From: Plantago ovata
Lineage: Eukaryota > Streptophyta > Magnoliopsida > Lamiales > Plantaginaceae
Direction of reading: 5' to 3'
Length of the DNA stretch: 64,000 nt
Assembly (NCBI GenBank): GCA_028274465.1
Contig: CM051456.1
Coordinates: 66,884,753 to 66,948,752 of the forward strand
The notes under the pieces were generated by a model. The model ran no database searches, was not told where the DNA came from, and saw nothing but the letters and a program-made list of their open reading frames with translations. The translations under genes were made by a program, and so were the position numbers. Below, piece after piece: positions 1 through 11,586 of this stretch (positions are counted from its first letter, which is position 1; the number at the start of each line of letters is the position of its first letter).

Positions 1-2004
1 ATTAAGACCACTCTAATGGTTTGAAATCAAAATTATTTCTTTTATTGAAACAAATTTCTTGTGGTTTACTAAAGGTAAAACCAACTTCGAAATAAGTGTA
101 TACAAGAAATAACGAGGAGTTCAATATGAGTAAACAAATGATTAAACTTAGTGACTCATGAAACTTAGTGTTTTGAGACATGGAGATGTATAGATTTATA
201 CACAAGTTACATGTTGGGGACATGAGCATGATGGCTCAAAGAAAATCTTTTGTATCTTTGTCATGACAAGAGGGTTATCTCAAGTGTTGATAAACCAAAG
301 AAAGTTATTGGATGCATAAGTGGAAGTAGCACATGAATTGATGTACACAATCATGTGACCAAATAAATATACAACATGTAATATGGTGAATCGAGATCTT
401 GAGTCATAGATATGATACCATGATGCAGTTGATCTTTAGTCTGGAAAGACGGTACCGTATAATAAAAGGCCTTACTAAAGATCTAAGATACTGCTTGTTG
501 TCTAGGGGAATGGGCCTAAAACCCACAATATAAAGGGAATTCGCGGTGGTAACCCAACCATACTGACTGGAGATGCCATGAATTTGGGTCAATATGGAAA
601 ACGAAGTTGTGAATGACCGGTAGATCACCTCGTGATGGTTGATCAAAGCACTTAGGAGTTATGCTCCACGCGCCATTCCTAATAAAGACATTAAGTGCTA
701 AACTTCCTGGTCGGGTGGAGGTGGAGTCAATGAACTCTTAATGATCTATGAAGAAATTTTCGGGATTTCTTTAGCTTTTGAGCGGAGCATTGGGAGGCAC
801 AATGCTCTTAGAACGAGATCACCTATTTAATTGTGAAGTGTGGCCGCTTCAAATGAAACACTTAAAATCCAAGTGTGTCCAAGGCCTTTAATGGACAGAC
901 TAAGGCGGAACGAAACAATAAAGGGACATTATTGTGTTGATATCATTGTCTTGGTTTACACAAAAATGCCAACTGGTTCAAGACATCGTGTTCACCGGGT
1001 GGCAAGTAAATCCGATGGTATTCTACTAGGGATGATCAAAGCCCAAAGCTATCTCCCCCGATGCAATAATGTTCCCGCTGGGAAGTCAGGTTGGAGCACC
1101 ACGTGTGCTGTGAGCATCAATTCTCTTTCATGTGGGGATTGTTGGAATTTTAGCTAAACCATAGCTGCTATGTCTATGACTATGCACCATTAACCAAAAA
1201 AGGCACCTCTCACGTTGGAAATGAAGTTTTCTTGAACGTGAATAATCTACTAAAATAGTAGAAGACACTCGAACATTTGTTACTAAAATTCCGTGGTGAA
1301 AGAGGAATTAATGCTCGAAGTGTGTTTGTTGATGTGATAGTTATGGAAAACTAAAGTTGGAAGTAGCTAAAATTAAGAAGGAAGGAGCAAAATATTAAAT
1401 ATAATATTTTGGTATGGGGTTATTTCAATAAACACTCTTGGTAAAGAGTTTGATAGTTGAAAAGGTGTAGAAATAATAAGTGGATAAAATATGTCAAAGT
1501 TGGGTGTTGAACCCATGACCTCTTTGTTAAGAACTAGAGATTTTACCAATGGACAATTGCACCTTTTGTTGAAAGGTTGTGTTGCAACTGAATTGGATAG
1601 CGTTTTGCATGAGGAGTTACATTCTCAAGAGTTGCACCTCTTCATTCACAACCTTTCAAAAATATAAATAAAATAACCCATGTTTGGATTAAGAGATAGA
1701 TTCCAGAACGGAAATACACTCAAGAATCCAGAATTCTCCGTCTTCTTCTCCATATTTTGAAAAGTCTGTCTTCCCATATTGTTGTAGTCCATTCGAGAAT
1801 CGCATTTCAAGTGCTTGTATACGATCTCACTGCAGTTTTATCTTGAGAGGCTGTTCGTCTGAATACTGTTAGCACCGAGACCAGGGCGAATAAAGTCTTA
1901 AGGAAAGAGTGCCATCACTCGACTCTGCAGACTTGTTGATTCATTCAATTTTCAATTTATACACTTCGATACGTTCCTGTTTACTCCCTAAATATTTTCC
2001 AACA
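1..2004 (+). repeat. 5' LTR of the LARD-like element
   Basis: The sequence is homologous along its whole length to 3825-4246 plus 6110-7702. It ends in CCAACA at 2004 and is followed after 18 bases by a primer-binding-like site. An AT-rich TATA-like stretch near 1662 lies about 340 bases from the LTR end. The short reading frames here (for example around 840-1157) are not conserved as proteins between the two LTR copies and are not called. Confidence 0.75.
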
Positions 2005-3824
2005 ACTTAAGACTTTATATCGTAGTATCAGAGATGTATGTATCGGAATTGAAGCCCCTGACCGGTTGCTGATGTTTGTCAGGCTTCTAACTGTTCAAAA
2101 GGAATTGCAAGAAGGCAGGTGTGTGTAATTCCGTTAATGTCTCTGTTCCAAACATTTCGGCAAAAGGAGAGGATTACGGTGGATATGATGAAATCAAAAC
2201 TTGTTAGTCTGTGCGAGAAGAGACGTACACAAATATATCTGTTGCTGAAGTGATTTCATATGTATGAGACAATTATTCCTTGTTGCGCGAGAAGTTTGTA
2301 GGGCAACGAACCAAGTGATTAATCAGGGAAGTATACTATATTTTATTGATCAATTTGTCAATTACCCAGAAAATTATTGATTAGTTCAGTGTGGTTAATT
2401 TTGATATTTCATATATGCCACTAATCAAGACAATTACTTTGTTCAATTGCTTGCGTGACAAAAGTGATGAATCAAGAATGAGATTCTGGGTCGAGGCCGA
2501 ATAACAAGTGATCGATGATCCAAGTGAATTACTATTGCTATCTTAGGCAGGATACATTATGGAAATGAAGAAAATATTCATGGACGTGGCTAAAGGAGGA
2601 CTTGCTGAATAGAAATGCAAAACATGGAGGCATTTGATGGAAATTAATTGCAGTTTTCAGTGATCCAAATTTTGGTGGTACCAAGCCTTGTTCGGATGCA
2701 TGAGTGACACTAGATTGCCTTGCATTGGGTCAATGTCTTCGTGAAGACTTATCAAGCCATATGATGGAGGCAATGATATGCTAGGGTAATGATTAATTGG
2801 TCCAGTATTGTGATACAACCAAAATAGTATAGAGGCTTCCACGATTTTCATGGATGTATTGTTGCATTCAATGTTGGGCGTTAATCTGGCCCTAATCATC
2901 ACAATATCGGTATGTCGTTTGATTTTATAATTTATTGTGGTTTGCAATTTATTATAAGTGTGTATTCTTCTTTGTTTTTCCTCTTGAAAATATATCTACT
3001 GGGGATAGAGAATGTGCAAGAGACCGTTGGTCTAGTTGGTATAGAATTCAAGTGTTATGTAAGTGGATCTTATTATGCGGAAATTTAGTTTCTCGACATG
3101 GGCATAGATCACGTTAAATATATGAAAGTCTTGATATTCTAGAAATGTGGGAGGAGAACAAATTCTCCACATTTGTCACATGGTAAGAAAAATTGAGTTG
3201 TTCAGTTTTTTTGAATGTACTAGTGCTCTCTTTACAATTCTTTTACTTTAAATAATTGGTAGCTTGTTGATTATAACTAAGAGTGTGCATATGTGGATTA
3301 TTGATGGGTCAAGTTTGGACTCAAATAATCATAGTTGCACATTTTTGTTGTGTTGAGAAAATTGTCTCATGGTACAAGGCTTACGACTTGGAAATTTTTT
3401 GAGAAATTGATTGATCAAATTTAATGGTGCAAAGAAATCTCATATGACTTAATGTTTGTGGCAATTGTCGTTGGATCTTTTGAAGAAAGGATAAGTTTCG
3501 ACTGGGTATACCATTTAAATTTGAGGTTTCTTGAAAGCGTGATCACAACGTAATTGTGAAAAATACTTGTAAGGTTTTAAACCTTAAAGGAAAAGAGAGT
3601 CCACTTTCATGTGGGGAAACTTGCTGATTTCCACTGCTATTGAATAAGCACCGAACAATTAGTTCGGAACATTGAGATACCTTGTCTCTGTGGGGGAGGA
3701 AGAGTATCTTGATACCTTACAATAGCATGTTTGATTGGGACAACTCAAAGAGCAAGATAACAATACTCATGGAATGTGTGCAATTCCACATTGAGACGAA
3801 TTGAACTACTATTTCAAGGAATGG
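2005..3824 (+). other. Internal domain of the LARD-like element, non-coding
   Basis: About 1.8 kb lies between the two LTRs. No reading frame over 100 codons is present, and none of the shorter ones shows a gag, protease, RT or integrase motif. A purine-rich run at 3689-3703 and a weaker one just before 3825 are candidates for the polypurine tract. I see no repeats or transferred gene fragment in this interior. Confidence 0.6.
2023..2034 (+). other. Primer-binding-like site (initiator tRNA-Met type)
   Basis: TAGTATCAGAGA matches 10 of 12 bases of the standard TGGTATCAGAGC complement of initiator tRNA-Met. It lies 18 bases after the LTR end, further than the few bases usual for plant elements, so the assignment is tentative. 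Confidence 0.5.
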
Positions 3825-4246
3825 TGAATTCAATTAAGATCACTCTAATGGTTTGAAATCAAAGTTATTTCTTTTATTGAAACAAATTTCTTGTGGTTTA
3901 CTAAAGGTAAAACCAACTTCGAGATAAGTTTATACAAGAAATAACGAGGAGTTCAATATGAGTAAACACATGATTAAACTTAGTGACTCATGAAACATTG
4001 TGTTTTGAGACATGGAGATGTATAGATTTATACACAAGTTACATGTTGGGGACATGACCATGATGGCTCAAAGAAAAACTTCTGTAACGTTGTCATAACC
4101 AAGAGGGTTATCTCAAGTGTTGAGAAACCAAAGAAAGTTATTGGATGCATAAGTGGAAGTAGCACATGAATTGATGTACACAATCATGTGACCAAATAAA
4201 TATACAACATGTAATATGGTGAATCTAGATCTTGAGTTGTAGATAT

Positions 4247-6104
4247 TGAAAGTATGTATGTCCTAGAGACAACCATTTACAAGATGATGTACTTGGATCA
4301 TAATCAGTTTATTATTATTTATATTGCATATTAATTGGCTCTACATCTTTGGATTATTTATTTGGTTGTTTTAAGATAATTCTATAAGATGTTCCCATGG
4401 ACTATATGTTATCACCAAGTGTGTGAGAACTTGGATGACAGAACGTAAGTCCTAAAATTGTCCCAATCGAGGTCATTGAGATTTGAGATATCAATGACAC
4501 ACGTTAAAGATTGGCATGCGATCTGCATCATATTCTTAGAGGAATGTAGTGGCTCTCACAACTACGAATGAATTGGTCATTCATGATGGATGCATGGAAC
4601 ACCATAGAGGGTGTTGACGGACCCACCGAGAAACCGTTTGATTAATTCTATTAATGTGTCTATGGAAGTATCGGTGTGTAAGGTAATTTAACAGTCCTTC
4701 GACTTGAGGTTAATACTGACTACATGTGTGGAATAATATATCTTGACCATGACCAATGCTTGCACTCCACTTGGGGTAGATACGGCATGCGTTAGATATA
4801 TTATGAAGTGCATGGGAGTAGTATTTGAACCAAGATATAATTCATTCCTCGCAACAGACATTGGAGAGAATACTTTACATCTCATAGTTAGGTTGATCGT
4901 TAGTCATTGGCCAATGCATTACGATATATTCAAAATGGTGTTTGAATATGATCGAAGATCAACTAACATGAATGAGAAAGAAATGAATAAGTTATTGGAA
5001 CAGACACGATATCAAGTTCTACACTTATTCGAGTATTCGAGAATGAAGGGACTATATTAACCTTAGACTAAAGGTGATTTGTATATCCTTACAAATGTCC
5101 TTATATATTAATATTGTCCGGTAAATCGTTTAGGAGTTTCACCGTGAACCTAATTAGATTAGTGATTAATATATAAGGCCCTACGGGTCACACTACACGA
5201 TTAGTACTCTACCAAATCGGGATTGTTAATAAATAAATATTAATTAGATTAATATTATTTATTTTAAATAGATATTAATTAGATTAATATTAAGTATGAA
5301 TAATTTAATTGGGTCAAATTGGATTTGGAACAATTAAAATCAAGTGTATAAATTGGATCAAATTTGATTTGGACTAAAAGTGCATTTGGGCCAAATTAAA
5401 CAATGAAGAGGAGAAGGTAAGAGAAGCCCAACTCATTTATCAACACCTGGGCGCGTCGCACGCGCCCAGCAAACTGAACCTGGCGCGTGCTGTGCACGCG
5501 CCCTCCCTCCCATCTTCCTCTCCTTTTTGACCGGCCCCACTTGCATTTTCACATGGGTGGGTTTTGTCTTGATGCTTTAAATAGAAGACTAGATGGAATT
5601 AAATGTACGTAACCTTTTACATGCACATTAATTCCTCTTCTCTCTACACAAAGCACAAGAAGACAAAATACACCTCATCCATTTTGTCTTCTTTCAGAAA
5701 GAGACAAAATTAAGTACACACTTGTTTTATCATATATATTATCCTGATTCATTAAAATGGTTTCCTAGCACTCTACGGTAGAGAAAAATCTGTGGATACC
5801 GAGGTTAAGGATTTCAAGCTGGATAATATGGAAGATTTGGATTTGCTTGGAGCAGAGCTTGAAGGCTTGGGAGCTCACTCAAGAGGACTTCGAAGCATAC
5901 GATAGAGAGTTCGCAGACGAGGATATCGAGGAGCAGCAATTGGATTTTGTTGAACAAACTGACGAGGAGAATTTGGAATTACTAAATCTGTAAGATTTTT
6001 CTCCTCTACGTATCACATGTTAAATAACTGTTAATAAGATAGGTCGTAAAATTTTCGAAATTCCGCTGCGTATGCTTAGAGCAAAATGACCCTATATTCC
6101 TACA
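4247..6104 (+). repeat. Solo LTR of a copia element related to the Angela-like family
   Basis: The 1858-bp sequence starts TGAAAGTATGTATGTCC and ends ATTCCTACA. It is flanked by perfect 5-bp duplications GATAT (4242-4246 and 6105-6109). Both ends resemble the 2073-bp LTR at 21587-23659: the shared GTCCTAGAGACA near the start and GAAATTCCGCTGCGTA near the end put it in a sister family. The middle contains a GC-rich palindromic stretch around 5450-5510 in otherwise AT-rich DNA. No internal domain is present, so this is the usual product of LTR-LTR recombination. A 105-codon frame at 4743-5060 is not called because LTRs of this type are non-coding. Confidence 0.9.
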
Positions 6105-7200
6105 GATATGATACCATGATGCAGTTGATCTTTAGTCTGGAAAGACGGTACCGTATAATAAAAGGCCTTACTAAAGATCTAAGATACTGCTTGTTGTCTA
6201 GGGGAATGGGCCCTATACCCATAATATAAAGGGAATTCGTGGTGGTAATCCAACCATACTGACTGGAGATGCCAACAATTTGGTTCAATGTGGAGAACGA
6301 AGCTGTGAATGACCGGTAGATCACCTCGTGATGGTTGATCAGAGCACTTAGGAGTTATGCTCCACGCGCCATTCCCAATAAAGACATTAAGTGCTAAATT
6401 GCCTGGTCGGGTGGAGGTTGAGTCAATGAACTCTTAATGATCTATGAAGAAATTTTCGGGATTTCTTTAGCTTTTTAGCGGAGCATTGGGAGGCAGAATG
6501 CTCTTAGAACGAGATCACCTATTTAAGTGTGAAGTGTGGCCGCTTCAAATGAAACACTTAAGAATCCAAGTGTGTCCAAGGCCTCTAGTGGATAGACTAA
6601 GGCGGAACGAAACAATAAGGGGACATTATTGTGTTGATATCATTGTCTTGGTTTACACAAAAATGCCAACTGGTTCAAGACATCGCGTTCACCGGGTGGC
6701 AAGTATATCCGATGGTATTCTACTAGTGATGATTCAAAGCCCAAAGCTATCTTCCCCGATGCAATAATGTTCCCGCTGGGAAGTCAGGTTGGAGCACCAC
6801 GTGTGCTGTGAGCATCAATTCTCTTTCATGTAGGGATTGTTGGAATTTTAGCTAAATCATGGTTGGTATGTCTATGACTATGCACTATTAACCAAAAAAG
6901 GCGCCTGTCAAGTTGGAAATGAAGTTTTCTTGAACGTGAATAATCTACTAAAATAGTAGAAGACACTCGAACATTTGTTACTAAAATTCCGTGGTGAAAG
7001 AGGAATTAATGCGCGAAGTGTGTTTGTTGATGTGATAGTTATGGAAAACTAAAGTTGGAAGTAGCTAAAATTAAGAAGGAAGGATCAAAATATTAAATAT
7101 AATATTTTGTTATGGGTTTATTTCAATAACCACTCTTGGTAAAGAGTTTGATAGTTGAAAAGGTGTAAAAATAATAATTGGATAAAATATGTCAAAGTTG

Positions 7201-7254
7201 GGTGTTGAACCCATGACAACTTTGTTGAGAGCTAGAGATTTTACCACTGGACCA
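7201..7254 (-). promoter_or_regulatory. tRNA-like pol III A and B boxes inside the LARD LTR
   Basis: On the minus strand TGGTCCAGTGG (7254-7244) fits the tRNA A-box consensus TRGYNNANNNG, and GGTTCAACACC (7211-7201) is close to the B-box GGTTCGANTCC. Their spacing of 43 bases is normal for a tRNA or tRNA-derived SINE head. The other LTR keeps the B box exactly (1503-1513) and a weaker A box (1546-1556). No complete cloverleaf is evident, so this is a tRNA-like relic or SINE head rather than a tRNA gene. Confidence 0.4.
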
Positions 7255-7702
7255 TTGCACCTTTTGGTGAAACGTTGTGTTGCAACTGAATTGGATAGCG
7301 TTTTGCGTGAGGAGTTACATTCTCCAGAGTTGCACCTCTTCATTCACAACCTCTCAAAACTATAAATAAAATAAACCTTGTTTGGATTATGAGACAGATT
7401 CCAGAACGAAAATACTCTCAAGAATCCAGAATTCTCCATCTTCTTCTCTATATTGTGAAGAGCCTGTCTTCCCATATTGCTGTAGTCCATTCAAGAATCG
7501 TATTTGAAGTGCTTGTATACGATCTCACTGCAATTTTATCTTTGGAGATTGTTCGTCTGAATACTGTTAGCACCAAGAGCAGGGTGAATAAAGTCTTAAG
7601 GAAAGAGTGTCATCGCTCAACTCTGCAGACTTGTTGATTCATCAAATTTTCAGCTTATACACTTCGATAGGTTCCTATTTGTTCCCTAAATATTTTACAA
7701 CA

Positions 7703-8059
7703 TCAATCAATCTCCAAAAAACGTAGTGGATTCAGCCACAGAGTAAGGCGGTTTGCGGCGGCCATCGGAGGAGTTTCGTCCGTCGATCGAAGGTGACGAC
7801 CACCTTTTTTTCAGATCTGATTGGAGAGGAAAACATATTTTCTAAATTTGTTTAAGAGTTTGTTTGACTAGAGATATAAACCGTGTGCCCAGCCCGGTCA
7901 CTCTTAGACCGGTCCTTCCCATAAATATAGGAAGGACGAGTCTTTTCTGAGATTTTGGCATTCGTAATTACTTAATTCGTACTAATTCATATAACTGAAA
8001 CGGTTTTATTACAACGCAGTAAGGCGAACCATTGCTCGACGGGCACAACTCTACCAACA
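7703..8059 (-). repeat. 3' LTR remnant of the old copia element
   Basis: On the minus strand the LTR starts TGTTGGTAGAG at 8059, directly after the polypurine tract (GTGCAAGTGGGAGAA, 8074-8060). Its far end is lost where the LARD-like element abuts at 7702. Confidence 0.65.
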
Positions 8060-10094
8060 TTCTCCCACTTGCACTAGAGCAAATAGGGTTGTCTTAACGC
8101 CATAGCGTTCACGTGTTTCTCAAACTTGAGCACAGGTAAAGCTTTTGTCAAGGGATCTGCCACATTGTCTTCCGACAAGAATCAGATCCTGTCCGCAGTA
8201 GACCAACATATAGTCCCTCGTTCTCTGAGGATACTTGAGGATCGCTTTGATAGTTGTCCAGTGTGTCTCACTTGGATTTGCTTGGAATCGTGCGGCAACT
8301 CCCACTGCGTGACACATATCAGGTGATGAACGATCGTTGAGCACTCACCAAATAAATTTATTTATAAGCCAAGATAACTCTAAATTACATAGAAGTTAGT
8401 GTAATGGCAAGCTAACTCGAGTGTCGGTCTTTAGGGATTTAACAAGCTATTCCTAATTTACTTTCTACTTAATCAATCAATAACAAATAGTTGGAAATAG
8501 TTTTTGGTTGCAATAGTAAACAATAACAATAAACGATAGAGATAAATACTAACGAGTTTAATAAGAGATAAGCGGTTGATAGTAGGTAGTAGGCATATTA
8601 ACATGACTTATTCATATGTTAGCAAGTGATAGACGTAGGTAGTCACACCGTTTGTAGACATGTATCATCAATAACATGCTTAACGAATCATACAATATCT
8701 TCGAAGGCACTACGAGGCACTATTACTTAGAAATATCCAGCATACATGGAGCTACTCAACACATACTAAATTTCTAGCATTGCATACATGTAGTCATGGC
8801 TATGTAATCGCACTTAATCGGCCATGGATCTTGTCACTATCCAATTCGAAGATATATTATTTTCACCAAAGTGCATTCGGGGACCCTGTGACAGAAAACA
8901 TTACAAACGTAACTACTTCTTACTAAAATATAAGTAAAAGAACAATAAAAGGTCGAAATAGAGCCTTGATGACGGGTCCTAATTTATCATCATCATCACG
9001 TCTCGTATACTCCATTCCATGCATGAGATCATTAATAGCTTTCACGTATGGTACGTTCCTCATCCTTTCAATCTCATCGTCCGTCTTTGGACATTGATCC
9101 ATTGAAAGGGTGACTCCAGTCTTAGAGGGCATGGTCCCATTCTTAGAGTCTTGCATCGAGTACCTAGACAACATCTTGTTTATATACGATGCTTGCGATA
9201 AGGCTATAAGCCTATTCTTGCGATCACGGTATAACCGTATTCCAAGAATGTACGCTGCTTCCTCCAAATCTTTCATTTGGAACTACGTACTTAACCAAGC
9301 TTTGACTTCAGATAACATGTCTACCCTATTGCCCATAAGAAGAATGTCATCTACGTAGAGCAGAAGAAACACTACATTGTTTCCTTTGTTCAACTTGTAA
9401 ACACAAGGATCTTCTTCATTTTGAAGGAAGTCATAACTTTTAACTCTCTCGTCAAAAGTAATGTTCCAAGATCTAAAGGCTTGCTTCAACCCGTAGATGG
9501 ATTTGATCAGTTTGCAAACTCTCTTTTCCAGACCTTTAACAACGAAACCTAGGGGTTGATCCAGATAAATTGTCTCCTCAACACTTCGGTTAAGGAATGA
9601 CATCTTGACATCCATTTTCCACATGTCGTAATCATAATATGCAGCAATGGAAAGTAAGATACAGATGGACTTCAGTGTTGCCATTGGAGAGAAGGTTTCA
9701 TCGTAATCGATATCTTCCTTTTGGGTGTAACCTTTAACCACCAATCTGGCATTATAGGTTTCAACCTTGCCATCCTTTCCAATCTTACGCTTGTAGACCC
9801 ATTCATTTCCTATGGGGTTGAATCCATCAGGGAGGTCTACAAGTTCCCAGACCTTATTTACATACATTTAATCAATTTACTGTTTCATCGCTTCCATCCA
9901 CTTATCTTTGTCCGAATCAGCAAGAGCTTCATCATAGGATAATGGATCATCCATATCACCATCAGCCACCACCACATGGTCGCCTCCTACGAAGGGAACA
10001 TATTGATTCCGTTTTCTCCCACTTCATCTAGGTTCTCCTTGATTCTTCCTGCGAGATTTAGGAGGCTGGTCTACGATCCAGGGACCCACGCTTC
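8060..10094 (-). pseudogene. Copia pol fragment: RT and start of RNase H (fossil)
   Basis: Minus-strand translation from about 9867 downward gives copia RT landmarks: NEWVYKRKIGKDGKVE, the D of MDVKMSFLN near 9610, SIYGLKQ near 9490 and the catalytic YVDD near 9350. The RT end and RNase H entry continue at 9276-9001 and, beyond the solo LTR at 8324-8995, at 8323-8120. It is broken in several places and RNase H is incomplete. The sequence continues upstream at 19462 on the far side of the inserted Athila element. Confidence 0.85.
8324..8995 (-). repeat. Solo LTR, divergent Athila-like, in copia pol
   Basis: This 672-bp insertion runs from TGATGAACG to TCATCATCA and is flanked by TCAGG (8319-8323) and TCACG (8996-9000), a 5-bp duplication with one difference. 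Its left edge and the motif ACTCGAGTGTCGG near 8418 match the minus-strand Athila LTR edge at 59726 onward (TGATGAACGCG, then GACTCGAGTGTCG). It is therefore a shorter, diverged relative lying in minus orientation. It falls in the conserved TRPD region at the end of copia RT. Confidence 0.65.
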
Positions 10095-10447
10095 TGATGA
10101 ATGTGTATTTTACACTTTCATTTGAGTCTTTTTCACCTATTTTAGCTATCCTCTTTGTTAATTTAGCTATATTTTAGTGCATTTTATTAGAATAGTGTCA
10201 CGTTTCCCTTTAGTTTTTATTTTACAGGTTTTGGTTGAAAAATGAGGTTTTCCGGGCAATTATATTGAAGTAGACAAGGAATTGGTGTTCCAGAAGCCCA
10301 ATTGGAGTATCTGAAAGATTCCGGACATGATTTGAAGTCTAGGGGTCGAGTCTGAAGGCTAAAAGGTCACTAGAAGGCAGAAACCGAGTCCGAAAAGGGG
10401 AAGAAATCCAAAAACGCGTCGAAAAAGCGTAAAGGGCGGAAATTTAC

Positions 10448-10551
10448 TCCCGGGCGAGTCGCCCGGGACGTGGGGCGAATCGCCCCACACAAGGCGAATC
10501 GCCCGGTGTGTGGGGCCCTTCGCCCCACACAATTCGAACACCTATATATAG
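10448..10551 (+). promoter_or_regulatory. Athila LTR promoter: GC hairpin cluster plus TATA box
   Basis: Four near-perfect palindromes of the type GGGCGANTCGCCC stand in a row (CCCGGGCGAGTCGCCCGGG, then GGGGCGAATCGCCCC and two more). A TATA box (CTATATATAG, about 10542-10551) follows. The right LTR has the same arrangement at about 18617-18720. Transcription should start about 30 bases after the TATA box, so the hairpins are probably upstream promoter elements. Confidence 0.65.
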
Positions 10552-10934
10552 TTGCTCAGTTTTCTCCGTTTTTCAGACTTTTCCAGACCTTTTCTCTCAC
10601 CTTTCTCTATAGTTTTTATGTAGGAATTTCCCAGAGCCTGTTCTGGGGGTTCTTAGCTTAGGAGATACTTTTTCTTAGCAATTTGGAGCTTGTAAGATCG
10701 TGATTCTTCGGAGATTGACAACCTTCGGTAACATTGTATCTTACAGTTTTTCTATTTATATTTATATATCTTTCATCATGTTTTCATTCATTCGTGGTAT
10801 GATTTCTGTTGATTGCATGACAACTATGAGTAGCTAAACTTGTCGTTGGTGATAGTATGTGATTTCTTAGCGAAGGGTTGATAATTATGTTAATGGCTAT
10901 ATCGCGCATTATACTCTGAGTTATTGCTTTATTT

Positions 10935-11050
10935 CTTTGATCTATCTAAATCTATATCTTCGTAGTGTTGAATAATTACGAAACACAATTGGAAAATTCA
11001 TTTATCTTTGATCTATCTAAATCTATATCTTCGTAGTGTTGAATAATTAC
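10935..11050 (+). repeat. Tandem duplication in the Athila 5' LTR
   Basis: A roughly 45-bp unit containing TATCTTCGTAGTGTTGAATA appears twice, about 70 bases apart. The right LTR has it once, near 19107. The same unit occurs with small changes two to three times in the LTRs of the elements at 47-48 kb, 60 kb and 62 kb. Confidence 0.7.
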
Positions 11051-11361
11051 AACTGAACAACTCATTGATCAAAGATCTCCATGCAAGACCGAGGAATTTA
11101 CGCATGATTATTAACCCGTTATGCTTTGAATGACCATACTATCACCAATCTCCATTATCTGTTAAGAAAAACCTTTGCTAAGTCGTCTGCTGTTTTATAT
11201 TCTTAAGTTAGATTAGATAAAGCTAGTTATAGTCCTTAGAGATCGACACTCGAGGTTATTCTACTGCTACACTACGGTTTTCGTTGTAGTTGTGAATTGC
11301 CTTTGGCTAAATACAAATTTATTTGATTCGTTGGAACCCGACATCCAAACGTTCATCAAAT

Positions 11362-11378
11362 TGGCGCCGTTGCCGGGG
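11362..11378 (+). other. Primer-binding site, tRNA-Asp
   Basis: TGGCGCCGTTGCCGGGG is the exact complement of the 3' end of plant tRNA-Asp including CCA. It starts 3 bases after the LTR end. Athila elements are known for tRNA-Asp priming. Confidence 0.9.
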
Positions 11379-11586
11379 ACTATACTCCTTTTTTCTGTTT
11401 AATTTGTTTATATTTTCAGCATTCAATTCCTAGTTCTAGTAGTTTTTAGTTTTCCCTTTTAATCTCTCTCTGATACCCCTTTCCTAGTCTTAGTAGTATT
11501 CGATTTCTAGAAATTTTCTTGATCGTCAAAATTTCTAACGAGACTAATTTTCAGTTTTGAGTTACTCCTGTTCCAGATTTCCAGGT

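Larger units (their letters stand above)
1..7702 (+). mobile_element. Non-coding LTR retrotransposon (LARD-like), almost complete
   Basis: Two direct repeats of about 2.0 kb (1-2004 and 3825-7702, the latter split by a solo LTR) flank a 1.8-kb unique interior. The right repeat appears to start TG at 3825 and ends CA at 7702. Window base 1 aligns with 3833, so only about 8 bases of the left LTR lie outside the window. A site resembling the initiator tRNA-Met primer site follows the left LTR. Neither LTR nor interior holds a convincing gag or pol reading frame, so the element is a large non-autonomous derivative whose mobility would depend on another element's proteins. The LTRs differ by a few percent by eye, so it is older than the Angela and Sirevirus copies further right. 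It lies in the LTR of an old copia element. The left target duplication is outside the window. Confidence 0.75.
3825..7702 (+). repeat. 3' LTR of the LARD-like element, split by a solo LTR
   Basis: The LTR consists of 3825-4246 and 6110-7702 (about 2015 bp in total). A solo copia LTR lies between them with a GATAT duplication. The matching position in the left LTR (near 410-415) reads through AGATATGATACC without interruption, which is a clear empty site. The LTR ends ACAACA at 7702 and abuts the LTR remnant of an old copia element. Confidence 0.75.
10095..11358 (+). repeat. 5' LTR of Athila copy 1
   Basis: The 1264-bp LTR begins TGATGAATGTG and ends CGTTCATCA. It contains a GC hairpin cluster and TATA box (10448-10551). 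It is longer than its partner because of a local tandem duplication near 10935-11050. Confidence 0.92.

Noticed and set aside
840-1157. Possible conserved small gene shared by 840-1157 and 6486-6767
   Set aside because: The similarity comes from the two LTR copies; frames and ends are not conserved as a protein.
4743-5060. 105-codon open frame in the solo LTR
   Set aside because: It lies within an LTR with both edges and target duplications defined; related LTRs do not preserve the frame.
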